A DNA stretch of 64,000 nt from Centipeda flueggei ATCC 43531 (lineage in GTDB: Bacteria > Bacillota > Negativicutes > Selenomonadales > Selenomonadaceae). Below are positions 25,161 to 33,245 of this stretch, in pieces. The notes beneath the pieces were generated by a model, which saw nothing but the letters and a program-made list of their open reading frames with translations, had not been told where the DNA came from and did no database searches. The position numbers were made by a program, and so were the translations under genes. The stretch spans positions 1 through 64,000 of the forward strand of contig NZ_GG694007.1 in assembly GCF_000160695.1 (NCBI RefSeq). Reading direction: 5' to 3'. Position 1 is the first letter of the stretch. Every line of letters starts with the position of its first letter.

Positions 25161-25898
25161 TTACCCGCGCTCCGCCTGCATATAGCAGGATGCGCGTTCT
25201 CCCGCCGTGAGCGCATGTCCGCCCGCTCGCAGGCGCAGATAGTGCGCCGTGTCCACACAGCTGATGCGTCCGCCGGGCAGATACGCGCCCGTGTCGCAGG
25301 CGATGATATTGTTCGGCAGAAAGAGCGGCACCGCTGCGCCGCCGCGCCGCAGCATCTGCGTCGGCGTATGTCCGACAACAACCAACGTGCTGCCGTGATA
25401 CCCCGCGAAAAACTTCTCACGAATCCAAAGCATATCCTCCCGGCAGTCCTCCGCCGCAGGATTCACACCCGCATGAACGAAGAGAATGTCCTCACCGGCA
25501 TGCAATGTGCGGAAGGAAATCGGGCGTGACCGAACGAATGCCGTCAGCGATTCCGCCTCCGCCTTTGGCAGAGCGGCAAGCTGCTTCCTCGTGATCCTGC
25601 CGCCGTTCGCCAGCCAGAGATCGAAGTGCCCCATGATCGTACGCCCCAGTCCATACGCATCAATATAGCTGAGCATCATCGCCTCGTGGTTGCCCATGAG
25701 TGCGTGGACATTGCGGTACTTCTCCACCTGCCGCTGCACGAACTGCAGGGCACGGACAGGCGCGGCGCCGCGGTCAATATAGTCGCCGAGAAAGACGAGC
25801 AGATCCCGCTCATCGTCAAACGCAATCTTCTTCCAGAGACGCTCGAGGCCGTCTGCCTCCCCGTGCACATCGCCGACAGCAAGAATCCGGCGAAACAT
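25161..25898 (-). CDS. Serine/threonine phosphatase-like metallophosphoesterase
   Basis: A 245-residue cytoplasmic calcineurin-like phosphoesterase of the PP2A/ApaH type. The motifs GDVHGE (residues 9-14), FLGDYIDRG (about 36-44), MGNHEAM (about 66-72), a distal FVHAG and VVGHTPTQ are all present. Relatives dephosphorylate Ser/Thr in proteins or cleave diadenosine tetraphosphate; which applies here is open. The ATG at 25898 has GGAGGGGGGCGATCGG before it. It is followed, after an element fragment, by the exported phosphoesterase on the same strand. Confidence 0.85.
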   Translation of the reverse strand: MFRRILAVGDVHGEADGLERLWKKIAFDDERDLLVFLGDYIDRGAAPVRALQFVQRQVEKYRNVHALMGNHEAMMLSYIDAYGLGRTIMGHFDLWLANGGRITRKQLAALPKAEAESLTAFVRSRPISFRTLHAGEDILFVHAGVNPAAEDCREDMLWIREKFFAGYHGSTLVVVGHTPTQMLRRGGAAVPLFLPNNIIACDTGAYLPGGRISCVDTAHYLRLRAGGHALTAGERASCYMQAERG

Positions 25899-25998
25899 CC
25901 GATCGCCCCCCTCCGCAATAAACATTTCTATTATATCGTAAGAACCCTGAAATCCGCATGAGAATATCCCGTATACAAAACGCTGTCTCCGCATAACA

Positions 25999-26027
25999 TT
26001 GACAATCGTCCCATGGAGATATATGAT
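25999..26027 (+). promoter_or_regulatory. purBA promoter
   Basis: A perfect TTGACA (25999-26004), 17-base spacer and TATGAT (26022-26027). The leader of about 40 bases is too short for a purine riboswitch. Confidence 0.8.
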
Positions 26028-26069
26028 AGTGCAGGATAAATTTGTTTATTTTCAGGCAGGAGGACGCAC

Positions 26070-27362
26070 ATGATAGAACGCTATACGCGGCCGGAAATGG
26101 GGCATCTCTGGTCAATTCAGAACGAGTGGCAGACCATTCTGAACGTCGAGATCGCTGCGTGTGAGGCAATGGCGGAACTGGGCGAGATCCCCGCCGCCGC
26201 CGTAGAGAACATCAAGGCAAAGGCAAAGTTTGACGTCGCGCGCATCAACGAGATCGAAAAGACCACCGACCACGACATCATTGCCTTTCTCACGAACCTC
26301 GAGGAGAATATCGGAGAGGACTCGAAATACATCCACAAGGGACTCACCTCGAGCGACGTGAAGGACACGGCATACTGCGTCATGATGCGCGACGCCGCCG
26401 CCATCATCCTCGACGATCTGCAGGAATTCCGCACCGTGCTCCGCCGCCGCGCGAACGAGTTCCGTCATACGCCGTGCATTGGACGTACACACGGCATCCA
26501 CGCGGAGCCGATGACCTTTGGGCTGAAGCTTCTGCTCTGGAGTGCAGAGATCGAGCGCGACATCGAGCGTCTTACGCATGCCAAGAAAATCGTCTCCGTC
26601 GGCAAGCTCTCGGGCGCCGTCGGCACCTACTCCAACATCAACCCGCGCATCGAGGAACTGACGTGCAAAAAACTGGGGCTGACGCCCGTCCGTCTGGCGA
26701 CACAGGTCATCCAGCGTGACCGCCACGCCGAGTTCGTCACGACACTCGCCATCATCGCGAGCACCTTGGAAAAAATCGCCACCGAGATCCGCAACCTCCA
26801 GCGCACGGACATCCGTGAGGCAGAGGAGTTCTTCAAGGCGGGACAGAAGGGCTCGTCGGCGATGCCGCACAAGCGCAATCCGATCAACTGCGAGCGCGTC
26901 TCGGGCATGGCACGACTCGTGCGCGGCAACGCCGTCGCGGCGATGGAGGACATCACCCTCTGGCATGAACGCGACATCTCGCATTCCTCCGTCGAGCGCG
27001 TCATCCTGCCCGACAGCACGATCAATGTGGACTACTGTCTGCACAAGCTGACCGGCATCGTGGACAAGCTCCTCGTCTACCCAGACGCCATGCTGCACAA
27101 CATGAACCGCACGGGTGGTCTCATCTACAGTCAGCGCATCCTCACGGCACTCGTCAACAAGGGCATCCTGCGTCAGACTGCCTACGTCTGGGTGCAGCGC
27201 AACGCCATGAAGCGCTGGCTCGACAAGGAGGACTTCCGCACGAACGTCGAGAAGGACGCCGACATCTCCGCCCACCTCACGAAGGAGGAAATCGACGCGT
27301 GCTTTGACTACCAGTACTTCCTGCGCAACGTCGACGACATCTTTGCACGATTTGATCTCTAA
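26070..27362 (+). CDS. purB: Adenylosuccinate lyase
   Basis: A 430-residue PurB that releases fumarate in two purine steps: SAICAR to AICAR, and adenylosuccinate to AMP. It starts IERYTRPEMGHLWS and carries TTDHDIIAF, the catalytic loop GSSAMPHKRNPINCE (about 262-276) and the RTHGIHAEPMTFG active-site His. Length is standard. The ATG follows CAGGAGGACGCAC and a consensus promoter lies just upstream. It is 25 bases from purA, and so both enzymes that make AMP from IMP are co-expressed. Confidence 0.97.
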   Translation: MIERYTRPEMGHLWSIQNEWQTILNVEIAACEAMAELGEIPAAAVENIKAKAKFDVARINEIEKTTDHDIIAFLTNLEENIGEDSKYIHKGLTSSDVKDTAYCVMMRDAAAIILDDLQEFRTVLRRRANEFRHTPCIGRTHGIHAEPMTFGLKLLLWSAEIERDIERLTHAKKIVSVGKLSGAVGTYSNINPRIEELTCKKLGLTPVRLATQVIQRDRHAEFVTTLAIIASTLEKIATEIRNLQRTDIREAEEFFKAGQKGSSAMPHKRNPINCERVSGMARLVRGNAVAAMEDITLWHERDISHSSVERVILPDSTINVDYCLHKLTGIVDKLLVYPDAMLHNMNRTGGLIYSQRILTALVNKGILRQTAYVWVQRNAMKRWLDKEDFRTNVEKDADISAHLTKEEIDACFDYQYFLRNVDDIFARFDL

Positions 27363-27387
27363 GGAGAAGAAATAAGGGGGACTCATT

Positions 27388-28674
27388 ATGTCAACCATCG
27401 TTATTACGGGTACGCAGTGGGGCGACGAGGGCAAAGGGAAAATCGTCGACTACCTCGCGAGCAAGGCAGACACCGTCGTCCGCTATCAGGGCGGCTGCAA
27501 TGCGGGACACACCGTCGTCGCGGCAGGCGAAGAGTATAAACTCCGCCTCCTGCCCTCAGGCATCCTCTACAAGGGCACGCACAACATCATCGCGAACGGC
27601 GTCGCCTTTGACCCCGAGGTCTGTCTGCAGGAGATGGACGCCATGGCGGCGCGCGGCATCGACACATCGAACATTCGCATCTCCGACCGTGCGCACGTCG
27701 TCATGCCCTACCACCGACTGATGGACGGCATCGGCGACGCCCAGCGCGGCGCAGACAAGATCGGCACCACGGGACGCGGCATCGGCCCCTGCTACATGGA
27801 TCGTGACGACCGCATTGGCATCCGCGTCTGTGACCTCATTGACGGCGCAGAGTTTGCCAAAAAGCTCAAGAAGAACCTCGACAACAAGAACGCAGAGCTC
27901 GCCGCCGTCTACCACCATGAGCCTCTTGACTATGACGAGGTGCTGAAGGAGTACCAGGGCTACGCAGAACGTCTGCGTCCGCTCGTCACCGACACCATTC
28001 CCCTCATCAACGAGGAGATCGCCGCGGGGCGCAAAATTCTCTTCGAGGGCGCACAGGCGACCATGCTGGACATCGACTACGGCACCTACCCCTACGTCAC
28101 CGCCTCACACCCCATCTCGGGCGGCGTCACCATCGGCGCGGGGGTTGCGCCGAAGAAGATCGACAAGGTCGTCGGTGTTGTCAAGGCATACTGCACACGC
28201 GTCGGCGAGGGTCCCTTCCCCACAGAGCAGCTGAATCCCATCGGAGAGAAACTGCGCGAGGCGGGGCATGAGTTCGGCACCGTCACGGGGCGTCCGCGCC
28301 GCACCGGATGGCTCGATGCCGTCGTCGTCCGCCATGCGGGGATGCTCTCGGGCATCGACTACATGGCGGTCACACGTCTCGACATCCTTGACGGCTTTGA
28401 CGAGATCAAGATCTGCACGGGCTACAAGTACAGGGGAGAGCTCCTCAAGGGCGTTCCCGCAAGCCTCAACGTCCTCGCCGAGGTCGAGCCGGTCTATGAA
28501 ACCTTCCCGGGCTGGAAGACGGACATCTCCGGCATCCGCAGCTACGGCGACCTCCCCGAAAAGGCACGCAAATACCTCGAGCGCATGGCAGAGATCACGG
28601 GCATCGCCCTCGGCGTCATCTCCGTCGGACCCTCACGCGAGCAGACCATCGTCCTTGCAAACGACTTGTTCTAA
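27388..28674 (+). CDS. purA: Adenylosuccinate synthetase
   Basis: A 428-residue PurA that joins IMP and aspartate using GTP. The signature GTQWGDEGKGKIVDYL sits at residues 7-22, followed by GGCNAGHTVV, TTGRGIGPCYMDR, FEGAQATMLDIDYGTYPYVT and the GRPRRTGWLDAV stretch. The product is passed to PurB. RBS AGGGGG precedes the ATG. The operon ends at a stem-loop terminator. Confidence 0.97.
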   Translation: MSTIVITGTQWGDEGKGKIVDYLASKADTVVRYQGGCNAGHTVVAAGEEYKLRLLPSGILYKGTHNIIANGVAFDPEVCLQEMDAMAARGIDTSNIRISDRAHVVMPYHRLMDGIGDAQRGADKIGTTGRGIGPCYMDRDDRIGIRVCDLIDGAEFAKKLKKNLDNKNAELAAVYHHEPLDYDEVLKEYQGYAERLRPLVTDTIPLINEEIAAGRKILFEGAQATMLDIDYGTYPYVTASHPISGGVTIGAGVAPKKIDKVVGVVKAYCTRVGEGPFPTEQLNPIGEKLREAGHEFGTVTGRPRRTGWLDAVVVRHAGMLSGIDYMAVTRLDILDGFDEIKICTGYKYRGELLKGVPASLNVLAEVEPVYETFPGWKTDISGIRSYGDLPEKARKYLERMAEITGIALGVISVGPSREQTIVLANDLF

Positions 28675-28684
28675 GAGAATACAA

Positions 28685-28722
28685 AAACGGCACGGTATGA
28701 ATCATCTCACATCGTGCCGTTT
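28685..28722 (+). terminator. Terminator of purBA
   Basis: AAACGGCACG and CGTGCCGTTT form a 10-bp stem around an 18-base loop with short A and T runs on the flanks. Confidence 0.65.
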
Positions 28723-28757
28723 GACTTATTCAGATGTCCACTGGGGGATACACACAG

Positions 28758-28945
28758 ATGATAAATACTCAACCATCAGCAGCATCATCAACTAATGCCA
28801 AAGAAATCCCCGCAGAAGAGCGAAATCATCTCACCCGTATATCGATATCGCAATTACAGAAGCCGAGCAGGAATACCTCACGAACGGAATCCTGATGGAT
28901 GCATCTTAGGCACTTCTCTCGCTGCGAAACAAACATTTTGGATAA
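28758..28945 (+). pseudogene. Decayed Phd/YefM-type antitoxin remnant
   Basis: An ATG at 28758 opens MINTQPSAASSTNAKEIP, which resembles the N-terminus of Phd/YefM antitoxins (MxNxxPSAAIRxNYNEIS). In another frame downstream, HPYIDIAITEAEQEYLTNG, then a TAG at 28907-28909, then ALLSLRNKHFG and TAA resembles an antitoxin C-terminus. The middle is missing and the frame changes, so the gene is broken. No partner toxin is visible nearby. The match is from memory of family style, not a search. The region 28723-28983 holds nothing else that I can see. Confidence 0.4.
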
Positions 28946-28983
28946 GCTGTTTTTCTCATCTCTTGACGGAATAGGTACTTCTT

Positions 28984-29472
28984 TTACTGTGCCGACTCCA
29001 CCTTATCCAGTTTCATGGAGTATCCCATGATATCCCCGACTTCCTTTATCGTCCCATATACCGTGACATTCTGCCCCTTTTTCAATGCCAGAACAGCATC
29101 TTTTAGTTCCTTATTCTTAGCATCTACATCACAATGAATGTGAATCATCGTGTACTTTGCTGCTGTGCCATCAATGGTAATATACTTCACATCCGAATCA
29201 ATATTACCGATATGTCCACCAATGATCTTTACTGCCTTTCCCTTATAATTCTGATTCGCAGAGGCAGCATTATCCTTTGCTTCACTGAGCAGCACATTGA
29301 TATCCGCCTCTGCGTATTCCTTCTGTTTTTCTTGCTGCTGTGTGGTAGTGGTTGAATTCCCCTTGTTCGCATTGTCTGACTTATCCTTTCCACCGCCACC
29401 ACAAGAACCAACCAAGCTGACGACAACCACAATACCGACCAGCCCTAAGAGCGCCTTCTTAAACTTGCCCAT
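28984..29472 (-). CDS. OB-fold (tRNA_anti-like) lipoprotein, function unknown
   Basis: A 162-residue lipoprotein. The signal peptide ends SLVGSC (Cys about 24), followed by a Gly/Ser/Thr/Gln-rich linker (about 25-52) and a compact domain (about 55-160) resembling the tRNA_anti-like OB-fold: YKGKAVKIIGGHIGNI, then a beta strand with VKYITIDGT, and a KKGQNVTVYGTIKEVG strand. Such domains are frequent in small exported proteins of Firmicutes; the ligand is unknown. The ATG at 29472 is chosen because AAAGGAG lies at good spacing; the ATG nine bases upstream touches the ribosome site. The gene is AT-richer than its neighbours. Confidence 0.75.
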   Translation of the reverse strand: MGKFKKALLGLVGIVVVVSLVGSCGGGGKDKSDNANKGNSTTTTQQQEKQKEYAEADINVLLSEAKDNAASANQNYKGKAVKIIGGHIGNIDSDVKYITIDGTAAKYTMIHIHCDVDAKNKELKDAVLALKKGQNVTVYGTIKEVGDIMGYSMKLDKVESAQ

Positions 29473-29588
29473 AACAAACATCTCCTTTGTAACTTAAAGC
29501 GCAGTGCTTCTCATCTACATCTATTAATTCTACCCCCCCTCATATCCCTGCTTAATTTTAAAATATTTTTGAAGTTTTTCTACGAAAA

Positions 29589-29630
29589 ACAGGTCAACGG
29601 CATGAAACGCAGCCGTTGACCTGTCTTTTA
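29589..29630. terminator. Bidirectional-looking terminator
   Basis: ACAGGTCAACGGC and GCCGTTGACCTGT form a perfect 13-bp stem around a 10-base loop, with AAAA before and CTTTTATTTTT after. On the minus strand it ends the operon whose last gene stops at 29640. Confidence 0.8.
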
Positions 29631-29639
29631 TTTTTCGTT

Positions 29640-30284
29640 CTACTCCGCCACCGTGAACCCCGCCATGCGGAAAAACTGCCGATACGCCTCCGCCTTCTTC
29701 TCAAGCTTCATCGGATAGGCACGCGAAGTGGACGGCAGACGCGTGACGAGGAGATCGCGCACGCCGCAGCGAGCAGGAACGGTCTCGCCCGTCTTGACAT
29801 CCTTGCCCTTCTTCTCCGCCGTGAGCAGATCAAAAAGGATCTCCGTCGCCTTTCCGCCCGTCGTGCAGATGCGGCGGCACTGTGGAATCTGGGCCAGAAT
29901 CTCAGGCAGCTCCACCGTCTCCACGACCTTCAGATAGGCGTCGGACGCATTGCCGTGCGTGCGGATGGCGCGCCGCACGCCGGGACACGAGCCGATGCCG
30001 CGCTCCGTGAGAAATGCCTTGATGCGCTCCGCATCAAAAGCCTTCTCCCCCGGCACCTGAAAATGTGCTGCATCACCGAAGAACACGAGCCCATAGACGC
30101 GCCACATATCGTTCTGAAAGTTCGGGTAGTGGAATGCCATCGCCCGTTTTTCCTTTGCCGGCGGAAAGCTCCCCATCATCAGCACTGTCGCCTGCGGCGG
30201 CAGAAACGGCGGGAACGGCCGCAGCTCGACGTCCTGTTCATCCGCTGCGGCATTTTCTTGATTCGTTGTCTTTTTATTCCCCAT
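29640..30284 (-). CDS. Uracil-DNA glycosylase family protein
   Basis: A 214-residue protein of the UDG superfamily. After a charged 30-residue head come PPQATVLMMGSFPPAKEK, which carries the motif I-like GSFPP, AFHYPNFQNDMWRV, ICTTGGKATEILF in the middle, and LPSTSRAYPMKLEKK, which matches motif II of this branch. It should remove deaminated bases such as uracil or hypoxanthine from DNA; the exact base is not certain. It is the last gene of a three-gene operon with an ArsC-like protein and a YeiH exporter, nine bases after YeiH. Confidence 0.82.
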   Translation of the reverse strand: MGNKKTTNQENAAADEQDVELRPFPPFLPPQATVLMMGSFPPAKEKRAMAFHYPNFQNDMWRVYGLVFFGDAAHFQVPGEKAFDAERIKAFLTERGIGSCPGVRRAIRTHGNASDAYLKVVETVELPEILAQIPQCRRICTTGGKATEILFDLLTAEKKGKDVKTGETVPARCGVRDLLVTRLPSTSRAYPMKLEKKAEAYRQFFRMAGFTVAE

Positions 30285-30293
30285 TGTCCCCTC

Positions 30294-31277
30294 TTACAGC
30301 AGCCCCAATGCGTGCTGGACGACGAGCGACGTCACCGCCACTGCCGCCCAGCACACCATCCCGAGGGCAAGCGGCCGCGCCCCATTCTTTACGAGCGACG
30401 GGAGATCCGTGTTCAGCCCGATCGCACTCATCGCGAGCACAATCGCGAACTTTCCGAGCATCCCCAGCCCATGCGAGAGCTCTGCGGGGAGAATGCCCGT
30501 CGTATTCACAATGCACGCGACGATGAAGTAGAGCACGAACATCGGAAAGATGCGCCGAAGAGAGAACCCTGCGCCGCTCTTTTTCGCCCCGCGCATCACG
30601 AGCAGCGCGAAGAAGAGGCAGACCGGCACGATCATCAGCGTACGCGTCAGCTTCACAATCGTCGCATACGCGCCCGCATCGTGACTGTACGCATAGCCTG
30701 CCGCAACCACGGACGACGTATCGTTGATCGCCGTGCCTGCCCACATGCCGAAGCCCTGATCGGACATCCCCATCGTGTGCCCGAGGAACGGAAAGAGAAA
30801 GACCGCAATCACGTTAAAGAAGAAAATCGTCGCAATCGAGATCACCACATCCCGATCCTTTGCCCCGATCACAGGGGCAACCGCCGCAATCGCCGAGCCG
30901 CCGCAGATCGCCGTTCCCGCACCAACGAGCGCCGTCATGTCGCGATCAAGCCCCATCAAACGTCCCACGACAAGCGCCGCAAGGAACGCTGCCGCAAGCG
31001 TAAAGACCATCACATAGAGGGACTGCTCTCCCACCTCCACAACGTGAAAGAGATTCATCTCAAAGCCGAGCAGGATGATCGCATACTGGAGAATCTTCTT
31101 GCCCGTAAAGCGGATGCCGCTCTCCGTCTTCTCCGGACGCCGCTTTTTCGCGAACAGCATCCCGAGCAGAATGCCGAACACGGGTCCGCCCACGATGGGG
31201 AAATACAGCCCCAGCACGTAGGCCGGCACGGCAAACAGCATCGCATAGAGGATGCCGTCCATGTACTCTCGTTTCAT
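30294..31277 (-). CDS. YeiH family (UPF0324) membrane transporter
   Basis: A 327-residue integral membrane protein with about nine to ten helices. Hallmarks of the YeiH/UPF0324 family are FGILLGMLFAKK near the start, GAGTAICGGSAIAAVAPVIGA in the middle and GLNTDLPSLVKNGARPL near the end. Members are annotated as putative sulfate exporters on limited evidence. I use the ATG at 31277, which has AAAGAAGGATTTCG before it. It lies between the ArsC-like gene (40 bases upstream) and the UDG gene. Confidence 0.88.
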   Translation of the reverse strand: MKREYMDGILYAMLFAVPAYVLGLYFPIVGGPVFGILLGMLFAKKRRPEKTESGIRFTGKKILQYAIILLGFEMNLFHVVEVGEQSLYVMVFTLAAAFLAALVVGRLMGLDRDMTALVGAGTAICGGSAIAAVAPVIGAKDRDVVISIATIFFFNVIAVFLFPFLGHTMGMSDQGFGMWAGTAINDTSSVVAAGYAYSHDAGAYATIVKLTRTLMIVPVCLFFALLVMRGAKKSGAGFSLRRIFPMFVLYFIVACIVNTTGILPAELSHGLGMLGKFAIVLAMSAIGLNTDLPSLVKNGARPLALGMVCWAAVAVTSLVVQHALGLL

Positions 31278-31316
31278 CGAAATCCTTCTTTCAAAACGCG
31301 CCTGCGGGATCATCCC

Positions 31317-31682
31317 CTACGCAAACAGCTCTGCCCACTCCGCCTCGCGAAAGCCCACCAAGACACGGTCCTTCGTGATGAGGAGCGGCCGCTTCACGAG
31401 CATCCCGTCCGAGGCGAGCGCGGCGTACTGCTGCTCCTCCGACATCTCCGGCAGCGTATCCTTCAGCCCGCGGTCGCGGTAGATCATCCCGCTCGTATTG
31501 AAGAACCGCTTCAGCGGCAGTCCGCTCTTCTTGTGCCACGTACGCAGCTCCTCTACCGTCGGGTTCTGTGTCTTAATGTCGCGCATCGGTGCCGCACAGC
31601 CATGCGCACGCAGGAATTTCTCCGCCTTTTGACACGTCGAACACTTCGGGTAGCCGATAAAAAGAACTTCCATATCTGCCAT
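31317..31682 (-). CDS. ArsC/Spx-family thioredoxin-fold protein
   Basis: A 121-residue member of the ArsC/Spx/YffB family. The CSTCQKAEKFL motif (Cys14 and Cys17 by my count) sits after the first strand, and KRFFNTSGMIYRDRG, LLVKRPLL-type MLVKRPLLITKDRVLVGFRE follow. A CxxC pair as in Spx, plus the RPLL motif of reductase-type members, leaves open whether it is a redox regulator or a glutathione/thioredoxin-dependent reductase. RBS GGAGGAAACAAT precedes the ATG. It is first in an operon with yeiH and UDG, with a good promoter that is divergent from hsp20. Confidence 0.85.
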   Translation of the reverse strand: MADMEVLFIGYPKCSTCQKAEKFLRAHGCAAPMRDIKTQNPTVEELRTWHKKSGLPLKRFFNTSGMIYRDRGLKDTLPEMSEEQQYAALASDGMLVKRPLLITKDRVLVGFREAEWAELFA

Positions 31683-31728
31683 ATTGTTTCCTCCGCTTCC
31701 ATTCACGAAATAACATATATCTTTATTT

Positions 31729-31756
31729 ATTATATCGCCGTGCAAAAATTTTTCAA
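31729..31756 (-). promoter_or_regulatory. Promoter of the ArsC-like/yeiH/UDG operon
   Basis: On the minus strand TTGAAA (31756-31751), a 16-base spacer and a perfect TATAAT (31734-31729), about 47 bases upstream of the ATG. Confidence 0.7.
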
Positions 31757-31774
31757 TTTTTTCTTTTTGACCTA

Positions 31775-31802
31775 TTGACTTTTTGACTTTTAGCAGTATA
31801 AT
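31775..31802 (+). promoter_or_regulatory. hsp20 promoter
   Basis: TTGACT (31775-31780), 16 bases, then a perfect TATAAT (31797-31802). A second TTGAC lies just after the first. There is no CIRCE (TTAGCACTC-N9-GAGTGCTAA) element. The roughly 100-base leader contains small stem-loops (AAGGTG/CACCTT and GGCTGA/TCAGCC), so heat control may lie in the RNA. Confidence 0.65.
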
Positions 31803-31910
31803 AACAATCGAAAGGTGATTGAAGCACCTTCCCAATAAAGATATTCACATGGCTGAGGCGGATACCAAACAGCGCATCAGCCAACAAAAAGATCTAAGGA
31901 GTTGATCATC

Positions 31911-32369
31911 ATGTTTGGACTTGTACCTTTTGGCGGACATCGCGGGCTTACCTCACGTGAGCATAATACCCCGTTTGATCTCTTCGACGCCATGCGCGAT
32001 TCCTTCTTCGACAGCAGCTTCCCCGCAGCGAACTGGGGGGCATCCTCATTCAAGGTTGATGTGAAGGACAGCGGCGACCACTACGAGCTGAGCGCCGACT
32101 TGCCGGGCATGGCGAAGGAAGACATCAGTCTCCGCTACGAGAATGGCTACCTCACCATCGCTGCGACGCGCAACGAGTCAAAGGATGAAAAGGACGACAA
32201 CGGAAACTACATCCGCCGCGAGCGTCATACGGGCGAAGTCAGCCGCTCGTTCTACATCGACGGCATCGACGACGCGAACATCCGCGCCGAGTTCAAGGAC
32301 GGCGTCCTGCAGGTGAACCTGCCGAAATCGGCATCTGCCCCTGAGCGCAAGCAGATCGAAATTCACTGA
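31911..32369 (+). CDS. Small heat-shock protein, Hsp20 family
   Basis: A 152-residue Hsp20/alpha-crystallin chaperone that holds unfolding proteins. The crystallin domain runs from about residue 43 (FKVDVKDSGDHYELSADLPG) to about 140 and ends with GVLQVNLPK, which contains the GVL motif; the IEIH tail is the usual IxI-type C-terminal contact. The ATG at 31911 is favoured over the TTG nine bases upstream because AAGGAG then has normal spacing. It is monocistronic with its own promoter and terminator. Confidence 0.94.
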   Translation: MFGLVPFGGHRGLTSREHNTPFDLFDAMRDSFFDSSFPAANWGASSFKVDVKDSGDHYELSADLPGMAKEDISLRYENGYLTIAATRNESKDEKDDNGNYIRRERHTGEVSRSFYIDGIDDANIRAEFKDGVLQVNLPKSASAPERKQIEIH

Positions 32370-32391
32370 TCCCACATGCCAAACAGACACC

Positions 32392-32437
32392 AAAGGGACC
32401 GCATGGAAGAAATAAATCTTCCATGCGGTCCCTTTTT
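32392..32437 (+). terminator. Terminator of hsp20
   Basis: AAAGGGACCGCATGGAAGA and TCTTCCATGCGGTCCCTTT form a 19-bp stem around AATAAA, followed by TT. It also reads with an A/T flank on the minus strand, so it may serve the VWA gene too. Confidence 0.85.
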
Positions 32438-32470
32438 GACGTTGTATGAAGGTCACACACCTTTACGTCA

Positions 32471-33136
32471 TCAATCGCGTCGGCGTTTTCCTCTGCGGCG
32501 CCGCACATCCGCATCGATGCGGTCTTTCCACGCGCTCGTCAGCGGAGCGGCACAAGTCCGCACATGATGTATGGCTTCCTGCATGACCTCGTAGTTGAGC
32601 GCCGTCCCCTGTTGGTCACTTTGGTAAGTGACCGCACGATCCGCGCAGATGCCGATGGCCCCCGCCGCCTCAATGGCGTCTATGTTCGCCCCGAGGAAGA
32701 GGAATTCCCAGCCGTATTTTGCCTTTTGCCGCCCGATCATCTGCTTCACCTTGTCATAGGTATAACGGCGGCTGGCGTTCTCCATGCCGTCCGTGGTGAT
32801 GATAAAGAGCGTCTTCTCCGGCCGGTCCTCATCACGGGCGTATTTGTGGATGTTGCCGATGTGATGGATCGCACCGCCCACGGCATCGAGGAGCGCCGTA
32901 CAGCCCTTGACAAAGTAGGTGTCCGCAGTCAGTTCCTCCACCTGCTCCATCGGCACGCGGTCATGGAGCACCTCGCACACATCGTCGAACAGCACTGTGG
33001 AGACAAGAGCCTCCCCGCTCTCCTTGCGCTGCTTTTTGATGAGCCCGTTGAACCCGCCGATGGTGTCCGCCTCCAAGCCGGCCATCGAACCGCTCCGATC
33101 CAGAATGAACACGATCTCCGTTAAGCCTTTCTTCAT
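32471..33136 (-). CDS. VWA-domain protein
   Basis: A 221-residue von Willebrand factor A domain protein. The MIDAS metal site is intact: DRSGSMAG (residues 13-20), a middle Thr within GCTALLDA, and TTDGMENAS (about 115-123). After about residue 180 comes a short extension ending in an Arg/Lys run (RRRRGKRRRD), which could contact nucleic acid or membrane (inference). It has no signal peptide, so it is cytoplasmic. Such proteins often work with ATPases, kinases or ADP-ribose-binding partners in stress responses. It follows the macro-domain gene on the same strand, 110 bases downstream. RBS AAGGAGGCACTTATC precedes the ATG. Confidence 0.85.
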   Translation of the reverse strand: MKKGLTEIVFILDRSGSMAGLEADTIGGFNGLIKKQRKESGEALVSTVLFDDVCEVLHDRVPMEQVEELTADTYFVKGCTALLDAVGGAIHHIGNIHKYARDEDRPEKTLFIITTDGMENASRRYTYDKVKQMIGRQKAKYGWEFLFLGANIDAIEAAGAIGICADRAVTYQSDQQGTALNYEVMQEAIHHVRTCAAPLTSAWKDRIDADVRRRRGKRRRD

Positions 33137-33245
33137 GATAAGTGCCTCCTTCCTTAGCTGACTTCATTCTAGCAAAAATGCAGAGGCGCAGGGTCGCCTG
33201 TCAGGCGACATCGAAAGAATCGCTATATTTATCCGCATGCATCCC

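Noticed and set aside
25899-26069. Purine riboswitch before purB
   Set aside because: The consensus promoter ends about 40 bases before the ATG, too short for the aptamer.
29616-31778. A 720-codon plus-strand open frame
   Set aside because: It is antisense to three clear genes (UDG, yeiH, arsC-like) and has the low-complexity Arg/His composition of a shadow frame.
31757-31910. CIRCE element for hsp20
   Set aside because: No TTAGCACTC/GAGTGCTAA pair in the region.
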